Source: Treponema sp.
GTDB taxonomy: Bacteria; Spirochaetota; Spirochaetia; Treponematales; Breznakiellaceae
Assembly: GCA_031260245.1 (NCBI GenBank)
Contig: JAIRKH010000001.1
Coordinates: forward strand, 1 to 53,852
Reading direction: 5' to 3'
DNA: 53,852 bases
Shown here in pieces: positions 1 to 8,612 of the stretch. Positions within the stretch are counted from its first letter, which is position 1, and every line of letters begins with the position of its first letter. The notes below the pieces were generated by a model. It ran no database searches. It had not been told where the DNA came from and saw only the letters and a program-made list of their open reading frames with translations. A program made the position numbers and the translations under genes.

Positions 1-1381
1 TCATGCGGACGCCCCAGCCGTCGGCGGTCGCGTCGTCCCCAACGCCTTCCAGAGTGATGTAGGTGTCGGCGTCGTTCTTGGTTTCAAACATCATGTCGCC
101 CGCGTAGGAAGAAGTCCAATCGCCGGTCTTAATCTGCCCGATAAGCCTGATGATGAGCGGGCGCGTCTCGTTGCCCTTTTTGTGGCCGTCTATGATGGTC
201 TGCAGGCCGGTCTGCGTTTTGTCGCCCTTGCCGTCTACGTTCACGTCGAGGGCGACCGTGTCTTTGTTCGCGTTGGTAACGTATATGACGCGGGCGTTGT
301 CTTTAGGCGTCCCGTCCAGCTTGTATGCGCCGGGGACTTTGCCGTTGGCGAACGCGTAGCCGCTTCGGTCGTGGGATTCAACAGACACGATACGCTCTTC
401 GTCAATCGCTATAAACCCTTCAGCCGTTTCCTGCAAAACAGGACGCACTTTTATATTGTAAGAGCCTGCCGCTATTCCCATAACGTCGGCTCGGTAGTAC
501 GAACCGTAGTTGCGTATGAGGGGATCGTCCGCCTTAGTATACACGGAGTCGCTTGTTTTTTTGTAATAAACCTCGTAGCTGTCGGCGATATTCAACGTAT
601 CCCACTCAATAGCCGCTACGTTGAACCAGCCTATGCTCTTAGTGATATTCACGCCGATAGAGATAGGTTCGTCGTCTTCCTCGCTTTCCTCCGTCGGCTC
701 CGCGAAATTGTCCACTGTATAGGTATAGGAAGCCGTTGTCGTCAGCTTGTTCACGATGTGGACAATATCTCTCTGCCTGACTTGCTTTTCGCCGTAGTCC
801 AACGCGACGGCTATCCGATAATAACCGGCGGCAAGCTCTACGGTTTTAGGCCCCCCCCCCCCGTCTTTTAAGTTGAACGTCTGCCCTTGGTCTTCGCCAT
901 AGCGGGTAATGGTCAATTCCGCGGAGTTCACCGAATCGGGGAAAGAGACCGTATACTCAAAAATCCCGGTCCCGTCGTCCGCCTGGGTTGTGGTTTCTAA
1001 CGCAACCGTTACGTTTGTCATAACGCCGCCTGTTACAGCGATGTTTGAGACCGCGCCTTGTACTACCGGCTGGACGGATTCGTCCGCCGCGGCGTCCGCG
1101 TTGAGATACCCTTCAATATCCAACCGCCACGTTCCTGGCGTAAGATTAACCGTCGTCGACGTTTCCGATTCCGCGATAACCGCGTGTAACGGTTCCTTGT
1201 CTGTAGCAGTCAATTCCAACGTGTAATACAAACCGTTCGCGTCAGGCGTAACAGTACGCTCGCCGCGACCGACTATTATACGCACGCCCGTTTCAGCAGG
1301 ATTCGATAGCGTATCCATCTCTGCGTTTCGGCACGCTGTTACGGCCAAAACGGCTAATAAAGTAAATAAAAACCTTTTCAT
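1..1381 (-). CDS. Lipoprotein with FN3-like and pectate-lyase-like regions (C-terminus outside window)
   Basis: The reading frame is open from the ATG at 1381 to the window edge (about 460 codons), so the C-terminus is missing. The N-terminus is a lipoprotein signal (MKRFLFTLLAVLAVTAC, lipobox VTAC), so an envelope lipoprotein is expected. An AGGAGG site lies about 10 nt upstream of the ATG. An acidic linker (EESEEDDE) is followed by a fibronectin-III-like stretch (SYEVYYKK...YNIKVRP). After that comes sequence resembling the N-terminal part of right-handed beta-helix pectate lyases (VIYVTNANKDT, RPLIIRLIGQI, YITLEGVGDDATADGWGVR). The catalytic part would lie outside the window, so activity cannot be judged. 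A run of 12 G (coding strand) sits in frame as four glycines at about residue 175. The family assignment is from memory of similar treponemal proteins. Confidence 0.72.
   Translation of the reverse strand, partial: MKRFLFTLLAVLAVTACRNAEMDTLSNPAETGVRIIVGRGERTVTPDANGLYYTLELTATDKEPLHAVIAESETSTTVNLTPGTWRLDIEGYLNADAAADESVQPVVQGAVSNIAVTGGVMTNVTVALETTTQADDGTGIFEYTVSFPDSVNSAELTITRYGEDQGQTFNLKDGGGGPKTVELAAGYYRIAVALDYGEKQVRQRDIVHIVNKLTTTASYTYTVDNFAEPTEESEEDDEPISIGVNITKSIGWFNVAAIEWDTLNIADSYEVYYKKTSDSVYTKADDPLIRNYGSYYRADVMGIAAGSYNIKVRPVLQETAEGFIAIDEERIVSVESHDRSGYAFANGKVPGAYKLDGTPKDNARVIYVTNANKDTVALDVNVDGKGDKTQTGLQTIIDGHKKGNETRPLIIRLIGQIKTGDWTSSYAGDMMFETKNDADTYITLEGVGDDATADGWGVRM
851..862 (-). repeat. G12 homopolymer inside the lipoprotein gene
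   Basis: Twelve consecutive C on the plus strand read as four glycine codons in the minus-strand lipoprotein gene, between ...TFNLKD and PKTVELAAGYY. Both flanks are in the same frame at this length. A gain or loss of one base would truncate the protein near residue 180. Confidence 0.85.
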
Positions 1382-1554
1382 GCCTATGAAACCTCCTATT
1401 CTTTTCCATAAATACGATAGTTTTCCCAAAAGATTCGCCAGAGGAAATATTTTCTAGTCTATAAAAAGTATAGAAAGAGATTCCGGTAATTTTCAGTAAT
1501 TGTTTTGTGAAATTCTGTTGAATAACGCCGATTAGGTAACAAGCCTTTCTTAAT

Positions 1555-1939
1555 CTAAAGAAAACACGAAATAACCACGAGTTCAGGCGGATTGAATATG
1601 CGCGACAGGCGGGGACGCAGTACGGTAAGTCCGCGGCTTACGATATGTACCTGCTTTCCGTGCTGATACCGCCCGCCCGCGTATTTTTGGAAAAACCCTT
1701 GACGCGGCGCATAGAGGTCCGTTCAACAGCTTGGGAATGACGACCTGTCCGCCGTGCGCGTGTCCAGAAACCGCCAAATCAAAACGCGGATAGAGGCGTA
1801 TCGTTTCCGGTCTGTGGCTTATGAGGATGGCGTAATCCGCCTCTTCGTCCAATTCCAAAAATTTCAGAGCGGCTTTCTTTACGAGGTCCGATAGTATTGT
1901 AACGCCTCGCGCCTGAATTTCCCGCCGTATCGTCTTGAT
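1555..1939 (-). pseudogene. Metallophosphoesterase remnant (5'-truncated, frameshifted)
   Basis: The C-terminal part of a calcineurin-like metallophosphoesterase of the YkuE/YaeI kind is recognisable. It has YAILISHRPE, then the metal-ligand block VSGHAHGGQ, then PKLLNGPL. At the A5 run near 1690 the frame is lost, and the rest continues in another frame as KYAGGRYQHGKQVHIVSRGL and FNPPELVVISCFL up to the stop at 1555-1557. Removing one A would join the two pieces. Upstream, the frame closes at a TAG near 1940 and the N-terminal GDxxD and GNHD metal motifs are not found. It therefore looks like a decaying gene with both a 5' deletion and a frameshift. A sequencing error could explain the frameshift but not the missing N-terminus. 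Confidence 0.72.
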
Positions 1940-1993
1940 CTAGTACATACAAGGCAGACAAACCCGCGAATAGATAAAACCGCGCTTCTCTCT

Positions 1994-3445
1994 TTACAAC
2001 TTGTCAATGAGCATGGAACATTTGCCTGAAGGAATAGGGAGAGTCTTTTTCTTCTTGCCAAGAATGTTGATGGTAAAATAATAGAGCTTCTCGCTTTCCA
2101 TGTGAATCTCCCACCCCCGCCCACTCTTGTTGGAAAGTATGGTTATCAAATTCCGCTTGAGAGAAAGATTTTCAATGCCCATAATGTCCATACTTGGAAT
2201 GACCCAATCCACGGTTTTGCGAGGCAGAGATATGAAAAGCCCCACGACGTTCTCTATCATAAGGCAAATGGTGGAAAGCGCCGCGAAGGTAAGGTACTGT
2301 GAACGTGGGAAATCCGGCTTTCCCGCCCAAACCGCCGGACCTTCCGACAAGGGCTGGTACGCCTCCCACAGTCCAACGCGGCGGTGGTCTAACGACATCG
2401 AATCGAGCATATAGTAGAGATGCCGTATCGCACACTCGCGGGCGATATCCCAGCGCTGGTAGCGCTCCAAGGCTTTGATTACCATGAAGTTGAGATGAGG
2501 GAATACAGAGCCGCGGTAACCTCCGCCGCTTTCCTCAAAGGTTGGCTCGTTCTTCGCCAGAGACGGGAAAGGATGAGGCGTACCGAAACATTCCGGGTCC
2601 ACAAGCTTGTTGACAAGACATTCCGCCTTGTCCTCGTTAGGGATTTCCGCCAGCATAGTCCAATAAGCGGCAAGGGTTTTCACCTTTACTTTTTCCTCGT
2701 TTTCGTCAATGTCGTAGTAAAAGCCGTCTTCGCCGTCCCACATGAGAGCGTTTATCTGCGTTTTAAGGGCGAAATATTGCTTCTTGTATTGGAAACTCGC
2801 TTCTTTGTCATTGAGGATTTCGGCTAAAGCGGCCATGAATAGGACGTTTATTGCCATCATCGCGTTGAAGTCAACGAGGTATACGGCGCCCTCTCGCGGG
2901 GCGTTGTCCATGCCGGTCGCGGAAATGGGCGCTGAATAGAGACCGTTAGGGCGTTTGAAACAGGAATCAACCCATAGATTGTAACTGTGTAGTCTGGGAA
3001 GAACGTCCTTTATCCGTTTCTTGTTGGCGGATTTGTGGTAGAGGTTATATTCCGCCCACGAAAAAATCGGCATACCGATCCCTTCTGGGTTGTCCTCCTT
3101 GAGAATAGGCAACCCTGTTTCCGTAGCGTAGGCGGAACGAATAGCCCCGTTCTCTTCTTGTCGGTCGTAGAATATGTTGAGAGTCGGATGCGCCTGATAG
3201 ATTCTATTTGAATACACCAGAGAGAAAGACGAAAAAATGGCGTCTGTCTGCTGAACAACCGCGTCTTTATGATAAGAAAAGAATTTTCCTTCTATAGGGC
3301 GACCGGCAGGTTTAACTCCTCCATTATCAATATTTTTCTCATCAACGGCTTTCCAACAATCTTGCATCCAAGCCCATGTCTTATCGTAAATATCAACAAA
3401 ATCTTGGTCGTAAAAATGGACTTTAGGAAAATCTCTTTTTGTCAC
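1994..3445 (-). CDS. GH63-type (mannosylglycerate hydrolase-like) glycoside hydrolase
   Basis: A 483-residue protein without a signal peptide, so probably cytoplasmic. It looks like the (alpha/alpha)6-barrel hydrolases of the GH63 / trehalase-like clan. SATGMDNAPR (about 175-184) matches the GMDNSPR-type block that carries the catalytic acid. LWEAYQPLSEGP (about 375) matches the WExYxP block with the second carboxylate. MWDGEDGFYYDID (235-247) is also typical. The expected role is removal of alpha-linked glucose or mannose from small sugars such as mannosylglycerate; the substrate cannot be read from the sequence. The start is GTG, chosen because an AAGGAG site lies six bases upstream. Its 3' end lies close to the metallophosphoesterase remnant. 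The last ~90 residues are less conserved and may be an accessory beta domain. Confidence 0.7.
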   Translation of the reverse strand: MTKRDFPKVHFYDQDFVDIYDKTWAWMQDCWKAVDEKNIDNGGVKPAGRPIEGKFFSYHKDAVVQQTDAIFSSFSLVYSNRIYQAHPTLNIFYDRQEENGAIRSAYATETGLPILKEDNPEGIGMPIFSWAEYNLYHKSANKKRIKDVLPRLHSYNLWVDSCFKRPNGLYSAPISATGMDNAPREGAVYLVDFNAMMAINVLFMAALAEILNDKEASFQYKKQYFALKTQINALMWDGEDGFYYDIDENEEKVKVKTLAAYWTMLAEIPNEDKAECLVNKLVDPECFGTPHPFPSLAKNEPTFEESGGGYRGSVFPHLNFMVIKALERYQRWDIARECAIRHLYYMLDSMSLDHRRVGLWEAYQPLSEGPAVWAGKPDFPRSQYLTFAALSTICLMIENVVGLFISLPRKTVDWVIPSMDIMGIENLSLKRNLITILSNKSGRGWEIHMESEKLYYFTINILGKKKKTLPIPSGKCSMLIDKL

Positions 3446-3508
3446 TTGTTCTCCTTGTTTTTTGTAATAGTAATCTAAAACTCATAAGAAGTCAATTTTT
3501 TTTATTTT

Positions 3509-4255
3509 TTATCGATATTTTAGGAAAAGTCCGGATAGATACGCCTGTATGTCAACTTTTATGGGCATGAGATAAAGGTTGAAACCATGCGTTTTACAGA
3601 ATTCAACGACTTGTCTGCCGAAGTTGACGTTCCATTCCATAGTTGGAGAAAACTGTTTAGGGAAAACAGCGCGATTCCGCGATTCCCAGTACAGGCGGCT
3701 CTGCTCCGAAAGCGCTGGAGATACGCCCCAAAATACGTTCTTCTGTTCTAGAAACTCCGCGTAAATTTCAAGAAGCCGCGTATCAAAAAACGGCTGACTC
3801 ATAAAACCTTCCACACCCGCGTCTTCCTTTGCCTTCAGATAGTCAATCTCATAGCGGATATTGGAACGGTAGGGGTCAAAAGCCGCGTAAATTCGCAGTT
3901 CGGACATCTCTTGCTTGAGTTTCCCGATAAAAGGAATCGTTTGTGTAGGAAAAACCTCACGCTCACCGTTCTTCGGCGCATCTCCGGCAATAACAAGAAC
4001 ACGCTTGACGCCGCGTTCACGGAAAAACTTAATCAAAGGAAAAGGCTTATCCAAAGCAAAATCTATAGCTCTGATATGAGGTATGCAAGACGCAGTTTTC
4101 CCTGCTAATATGGCGCACGCTTCCCATGAACGTAATGGGAATTTCAACAAATCTGGTACATTAATAATGTTTATCTCCGCGAAGTTTTGCGCCGCCTTTG
4201 CGGCTTCTTCAAGCGCTTCTTTGCTCCGTGGAACTGCTTCAAGGGATATAAGCAT
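3509..4255 (-). CDS. Methylenetetrahydrofolate reductase-like protein (MetF family)
   Basis: About 248 residues, shorter than E. coli MetF (~296), matching the compact FAD-dependent 5,10-methylenetetrahydrofolate reductases of anaerobes. Family-typical segments are ISLEAVPRS at the N-terminus, NIINVPDLLKFP, CIPHIRAIDFAL, VLVIAGDAP, GVEGFMSQPFFDTRLLE and VFWGVSPALSEQSRLYW. The expected reaction is reduction of methylene-THF to methyl-THF, for methionine synthesis or for the methyl branch of the acetyl-CoA pathway. No MetV/MetF-complex partner is adjacent. The frame is open further upstream, but GGAGG lies five bases before the ATG at 4255, which is taken as the start. The gene appears monocistronic. 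Confidence 0.75.
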   Translation of the reverse strand: MLISLEAVPRSKEALEEAAKAAQNFAEINIINVPDLLKFPLRSWEACAILAGKTASCIPHIRAIDFALDKPFPLIKFFRERGVKRVLVIAGDAPKNGEREVFPTQTIPFIGKLKQEMSELRIYAAFDPYRSNIRYEIDYLKAKEDAGVEGFMSQPFFDTRLLEIYAEFLEQKNVFWGVSPALSEQSRLYWESRNRAVFPKQFSPTMEWNVNFGRQVVEFCKTHGFNLYLMPIKVDIQAYLSGLFLKYR

Positions 4256-4318
4256 TTTTTCCTCCATATGAGAATAAATCATTATATCATTCAAAGATTT
4301 TGTTTGCAAGCTCTTTCT

Positions 4319-4379
4319 AAAGTGTCAGAGGACTATCTGTTAGGGGAGTCGTCAGAATCAAGATATCTGTGTCAGAGGT
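4319..4379 (+). repeat. Direct repeat GTGTCAGAGG near the RAYT gene
   Basis: GTGTCAGAGG occurs at 4322-4331 and 4370-4379, 38 bases apart, in the AT-rich spacer before the RAYT gene. The GTGTC-GA core resembles the palindromic GTGTCTGACAC repeats in two other intergenic regions (31.6 and 36.3 kb). This copy is not itself palindromic. A function is not evident. Confidence 0.4.
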
Positions 4380-4438
4380 TTTTATAAAAAGCGCAGATAA
4401 ATTGAAGCAATTCTCATAAAACTTCCTTAATAACATAT

Positions 4439-4945
4439 ATGCATCCATTAAGAATTCTCCGTGACGGAGCGACGTATCATGTTACGTCGAAAACAGACCA
4501 TGACGACATGAGTTTGCTTGAACCGCAATTTAAAAAGCTATTTCTTATGTTTGTCGAACGGGCAAAAAGAAAGTTTCATTTCCAATTATGGAACTTTTGC
4601 GTAATGGGAAACCATATCCATTTCTTGATAAAACCCACCAAAGAAGGAAATTTATCCAAAATAATGCAGTGGATAAAATCAAACTTTGCAAAGGCGTGGA
4701 ATAAGGCGCATGGGAAGAAAGGACATGTGTGGGGAGAACGGTTTTTCTCACGGATAATAAATAGCGCCAGAGAGTTTCTGCAAATCTCTAACTACATAGA
4801 CGAGAATCCCGTCAAGGCGGGACTTGTCCATCGGTCTACGGATTGGGTATTTGGTGGACTGTATTACTGGTTGCACAAATGTTTTGATATCATAGACGAC
4901 CTGACGGAACCAGAAAGCCTTTTCGCCGAACATCAATTACTTTGA
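4439..4945 (+). CDS. REP-associated tyrosine transposase (RAYT, Y1/HUH family)
   Basis: A 168-residue member of the Y1_Tnp (IS200/RAYT) single-strand DNA endonucleases. The HUH motif is NHIHFLI (GNHIHFLIKP, about 60). The catalytic tyrosine is expected in ISNYIDENPVKAGLV (about 120-134). GHVWGERFFSRII is also typical of RAYTs. No terminal inverted repeats or tnpB partner flank it, which fits a domesticated RAYT rather than an active insertion sequence. RAYTs cut at REP sequences (a short conserved 5' tag plus a hairpin) and spread them. Candidate REP elements are at 31761-31785, 46967-46992 and 47134-47159. Its stop overlaps the 3' end of the convergent cyclase gene by 9 bp. The start ATG has only a weak ribosome-binding site. 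Confidence 0.85.
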   Translation: MHPLRILRDGATYHVTSKTDHDDMSLLEPQFKKLFLMFVERAKRKFHFQLWNFCVMGNHIHFLIKPTKEGNLSKIMQWIKSNFAKAWNKAHGKKGHVWGERFFSRIINSAREFLQISNYIDENPVKAGLVHRSTDWVFGGLYYWLHKCFDIIDDLTEPESLFAEHQLL

Positions 4946-6613
4946 ATGCATCACCTCTACCCCGTCCCAATTGTCCGGCGGCGGATTTTTAACGTAAGCT
5001 TGCGCGCGCGCGAGTAAGGTTTTCGTGTTGAAGTCGTCTGGCAGAAGGACAAGCGCCTCATGGAAACAGACAGCGGACTCAGCGAAAGACCGTTGGTAGT
5101 AAAGCTTCATGCCTTGGTTGTGAATAGCCCAGGCTTTCTTCTCTTTATCGCCAGCGTCGCGCTTGACAGTGAAGATTTTTACCCCTTTTGTCTTGCCTTT
5201 AACAGCCACAGCGTCCAGAAGCCGCGTCGAAAGCTGTAACTCCTGCAAACGGGGACGGATTTCGTTGTAGAGCGGCTCGGATATCAACAGTTCCGCGTGG
5301 TACACCTTGGTAAGTCCCTCCATACGGGACGCGAGGTTGACTGTATCGCCGATGACTGTGTAGTCCATTTTTCGCTCGCTACCGATGTTGCCCACAGTTA
5401 CCACGCCGTAGTTTATGCCGATACCGATGTGGAACTCCGGTTTTCCCAGTTCTTTTTGTTTTTCGTTGAAAATTTTCAGGCTGTCTATCATATCGAGACC
5501 CGCCAAAACGGACTGTATGGCGTCATCCTCGTGTTTTATGGGCGCGCCCCAGAACGCCATTATTGCGTCCCCAATATATTTGTCCACGATGCCGTTGCGG
5601 TCCATGACTACGTCAACTTGCCCAGAGAAGTAACGATTCAGGGAATTGACCAATTCATCCGGCTTCATGCCTTCAGATATAGTAGTAAAGCCCCGAATAT
5701 CGGAGAAAAGAATCGACAAATCGCGGTTGTCGCCCACGAGCATGGACTCTGGGGACGCGAAAAACTTATCTATCAGGTCTTTCGGCACGTATTTTTGGAA
5801 AATCTGCCGTATGCGGCGTTCTTTTTTCTGCGCCATAACCGCGTCAAAGGCGTGTTTCTTGATTTGGCGGTATGCGGTTTCCAAGCCAGCGGTCATAACG
5901 TTGAATGTCCGACCAAGCGTTCCCGTCTCATCGCGGTAAACAACCTCCACTCTTTCGCTCATATCGCCGCTTTTTAAAATATTATCCATGCCCGCTATCA
6001 CTTTAGCAAGCGGTTTCGTGAGCATATTTGAGAAAATAACGAGCAAGACGACAGCGACGACCGCGGACGTAAGGGTAATAACGATGGTTTGCGTGGTAAT
6101 TCTGTCCGCATCGCTATAAAACGCTACTCGCGACTCGGTCAAAAGCACATACCAGCCGAAAGGAACAAAGTAAAACGCGTGAAACACCCGTTCCCGCCCC
6201 CCGATTGGGGCGCTCATAACGCCGTTATTTTCTTGATGAAGCAGAGCAAGGAGGTCGTTTTTTTCCACTTCTAATACCGTCAAGGTGTCAGAGGTAGACA
6301 TAACTATCCCCCCCGCTGAGTCAAGGGCGAGAATAATCTCTGTTTCACTGGTAATGATGCTTTGTGCGTAAATTTCAACCGCGTTTTTGGCGGCTTCCAC
6401 CATGTCGGCTCTGCCCGCGTAATCATTTTCAACAAGCAAAGCCCATTGATTTTCCGCGTATTTCCGCGCCTCCGACGCCTTGAAGCCCAAAAAACGCTCG
6501 GCGACGCGGTTTACACCGTTTACCGCGGCAATGTACGACGCGACTTGAGCCAAAATCAACGTAATAACAATGAGCGGCAGAACAACTAGGATTATTTTAT
6601 ATTTTATACGCAT
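4937..6613 (-). CDS. Membrane-bound class III adenylate cyclase (sensor-HAMP-CHD-TPR)
   Basis: About 558 residues. Segment order: TM helix (8-28), periplasmic sensor region resembling a CACHE fold (30-170), second TM helix (177-197), HAMP (198-250), cyclase homology domain (295-480), and a C-terminal TPR-like tail (about 495-545). Metal-binding aspartates are in FSDIRGFT and IGDAIMAFWGAP. The purine-specifying lysine is in VDKYIGD and the matching threonine in MDYTVIGD, the class IIIb pattern for ATP. Transition-state N and R are in TVNLASRMEG. It probably makes cAMP in response to an external ligand. The ATG at 6613 is preferred over 6619 because the AGGG site is then seven bases away instead of one. 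A downstream cAMP receptor is not seen here. Confidence 0.88.
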   Translation of the reverse strand: MRIKYKIILVVLPLIVITLILAQVASYIAAVNGVNRVAERFLGFKASEARKYAENQWALLVENDYAGRADMVEAAKNAVEIYAQSIITSETEIILALDSAGGIVMSTSDTLTVLEVEKNDLLALLHQENNGVMSAPIGGRERVFHAFYFVPFGWYVLLTESRVAFYSDADRITTQTIVITLTSAVVAVVLLVIFSNMLTKPLAKVIAGMDNILKSGDMSERVEVVYRDETGTLGRTFNVMTAGLETAYRQIKKHAFDAVMAQKKERRIRQIFQKYVPKDLIDKFFASPESMLVGDNRDLSILFSDIRGFTTISEGMKPDELVNSLNRYFSGQVDVVMDRNGIVDKYIGDAIMAFWGAPIKHEDDAIQSVLAGLDMIDSLKIFNEKQKELGKPEFHIGIGINYGVVTVGNIGSERKMDYTVIGDTVNLASRMEGLTKVYHAELLISEPLYNEIRPRLQELQLSTRLLDAVAVKGKTKGVKIFTVKRDAGDKEKKAWAIHNQGMKLYYQRSFAESAVCFHEALVLLPDDFNTKTLLARAQAYVKNPPPDNWDGVEVMHSK

Positions 6614-6770
6614 ATCCATTCCCTTTTCTGTTAATTTATAGAAAATACTGATTGTCGTATGAAATTTTTATCATAGAATTTTCTCGCGACGATAGGTTCC
6701 GATAAACGGACGAACTGATTCATTTTGAAAAGATAAAAGAGATCTGTAGGTGGCTAAAAGAATTCATACC

Positions 6771-8543
6771 TTACAAGTCCAGACTCTTTTCTTGAATCTT
6801 CTTTTCTATGTAATCCGCGAAAGTATCGACCGTCATAGGCGGCGTCTGTTTTCCGTTCCTCATACGGATGGAGACTGTACCTTCGTCAGCCTCTTTTTGA
6901 CCAACCACAAGCATATAGGGGACTTTGCGCGTCTGGCACGCGCGGATTTTGGCGTTCAGCCGACTGTCGTCCAGCTCTTCCGATACCCGAACGTCCCGCG
7001 CCTTGAGCACCGCGCCGACTCTTTTCGCGTAGGCGTTGAAACTCTCGGCGACCGGAACGACCGCAACTTGTTCAGGCGCTATCCATACTGGAAATGCGCC
7101 GCCGAAATGCTCAATCAACACGCCGAAAAACCGCTCAAGTGAACCAAGCAACGCGCGATGAACCATATAAGGACGCTTCTTTTCACCATTCGCGTCAATG
7201 TAAACCATATCAAACCGCTCCGGCTCGTTGAAATCAAACTGAATCGTGGTCATCTGCCATTCGCGGCCGAGCGCGTCCTTGATTTTTAAATCAATTTTTG
7301 GTCCATAGAACGCGCCGCCGCCCTCGTCTATCTCATAATCCAAACCTTCCCGTTCAACTGCCTTGCGGAGGCTCTCAAGAGCCGCGTCCCACCGCTCCCG
7401 CCCGCCCACCGAGTCCGCGGGCTTGGTGGCTAAATACGCCTTTATATCCTTGAAACCGAAAATTTTCCAAATATGAAGGCTGAAACGCAGTACCTCAAGG
7501 ATTTCGTCCTCTATCTGCTCGGGCGCGCAGAATATATGCGCGTCGTCTTGGGTAAAGCCTCTGACACGGAGCAAGCCGTGTAGAACGCCGCTCCGCTCAT
7601 ATCTGTAGACCGTACCGAGTTCTGCCCATCGGAGGGGCAACTCGCGGTAACTGCGCCCCCTGTTCTTGTAAATGAGGATGTGAAACGGGCAGTTCATCGG
7701 TTTGATGATGTAATCCTGCTTGTCAATCTCCATAGGCGAATACATATTGGCTTTGTAGAAACCGAGGTGCCCAGAGGTTTCCCAGAGCCAGCTCTTGCCG
7801 ATGTGCGGCGTATAAAGTATCTCATAGCCGTTGCGGAAATGCTCTTTGCGCCAAAAATCCTCGATAGCCACGCGCATACGTCCGCCGTTGGGGTGCCAAT
7901 AGATGAGTCCCGCGCCCGCCTCTTCGTGAATCGAGTAAAGGTCTAGTTCCTTGCTCACTCTGCGGTGGTCGCGCTTTTCCACTTCGTCCAAAAACGCCAG
8001 GTACGCCTTCAAATCTTTAGGCGTCTCCCACGCGGTACCGTAAATACGGGTGAGCATGGGACGACTTTCATCCCCGCGCCAGTAAGCGCCCGCGATACTC
8101 TGTAGTTTGAACGCCGCGCTGTTGATATCGCGGACGTTTGCGACGTGGGGACCGCAGCACAAATCCGCCCACTCGATTTGCCCCTGCGCGTTCCTCTGCT
8201 CGTAAACGGAAATCTCCGCGTCGGCAGGCAAATCGTTGATGAGTTCGGTCTTGAACGGCTCGTCCGCGAAACGTTTCAACGCCTCTTCACGATTCAAAAC
8301 GATTCTCACAAAATCTTGTTTGCTATCAATAATTTTTTTCATCTCCGCCTCAATGCGGGGCAAATCTTCCGTCGTAATAGGCGTGGACAACTGAAAATCG
8401 TAATAAAAACCGTTTTCTATTGAAGGGCCGATGGCGACCTTGGTTCCCGGAAATAACTTGACAACGGCTTGCGCCATCACATGACTCGCCGAATGGCGAA
8501 TTAAGGCTAATTTTTCGTTGTTTTCTATCTTTTTTATAGACAT
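6771..8543 (-). CDS. thrS: Threonyl-tRNA synthetase
   Basis: A 590-residue class II synthetase that charges tRNA-Thr. The editing (N2) domain keeps its zinc-type HxxxH (HSASH at the N-terminus) and the DLCCGPHV block. The catalytic core shows the three zinc ligands expected in PMNCPFHI, DDAHIF and VHRALLGS, and the anticodon-binding domain follows (VAVVPV onward). It is shorter than E. coli ThrS (642) because the N-terminal TGS domain is missing; the frame offers no upstream extension to supply it. The start ATG has GAGG five bases upstream. The gene is 69 bp downstream of the secreted WD40-like protein gene on the same strand. TGS-less ThrS is known in some bacteria, so this need not be a defect. 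Confidence 0.96.
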   Translation of the reverse strand: MSIKKIENNEKLALIRHSASHVMAQAVVKLFPGTKVAIGPSIENGFYYDFQLSTPITTEDLPRIEAEMKKIIDSKQDFVRIVLNREEALKRFADEPFKTELINDLPADAEISVYEQRNAQGQIEWADLCCGPHVANVRDINSAAFKLQSIAGAYWRGDESRPMLTRIYGTAWETPKDLKAYLAFLDEVEKRDHRRVSKELDLYSIHEEAGAGLIYWHPNGGRMRVAIEDFWRKEHFRNGYEILYTPHIGKSWLWETSGHLGFYKANMYSPMEIDKQDYIIKPMNCPFHILIYKNRGRSYRELPLRWAELGTVYRYERSGVLHGLLRVRGFTQDDAHIFCAPEQIEDEILEVLRFSLHIWKIFGFKDIKAYLATKPADSVGGRERWDAALESLRKAVEREGLDYEIDEGGGAFYGPKIDLKIKDALGREWQMTTIQFDFNEPERFDMVYIDANGEKKRPYMVHRALLGSLERFFGVLIEHFGGAFPVWIAPEQVAVVPVAESFNAYAKRVGAVLKARDVRVSEELDDSRLNAKIRACQTRKVPYMLVVGQKEADEGTVSIRMRNGKQTPPMTVDTFADYIEKKIQEKSLDL

Positions 8544-8612
8544 ATATACCTCATGATGATTTTAAAGGTTTTTGGAAAGAAAGTCTAGGCGTTGGCAACA
8601 AAGACATTATCC

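Noticed and set aside
182-1226. Long plus-strand open frames at 182-871 and 909-1226
   Set aside because: They lie antisense to the lipoprotein gene, which has a clear signal peptide and domain similarity; the plus-strand frames have neither.
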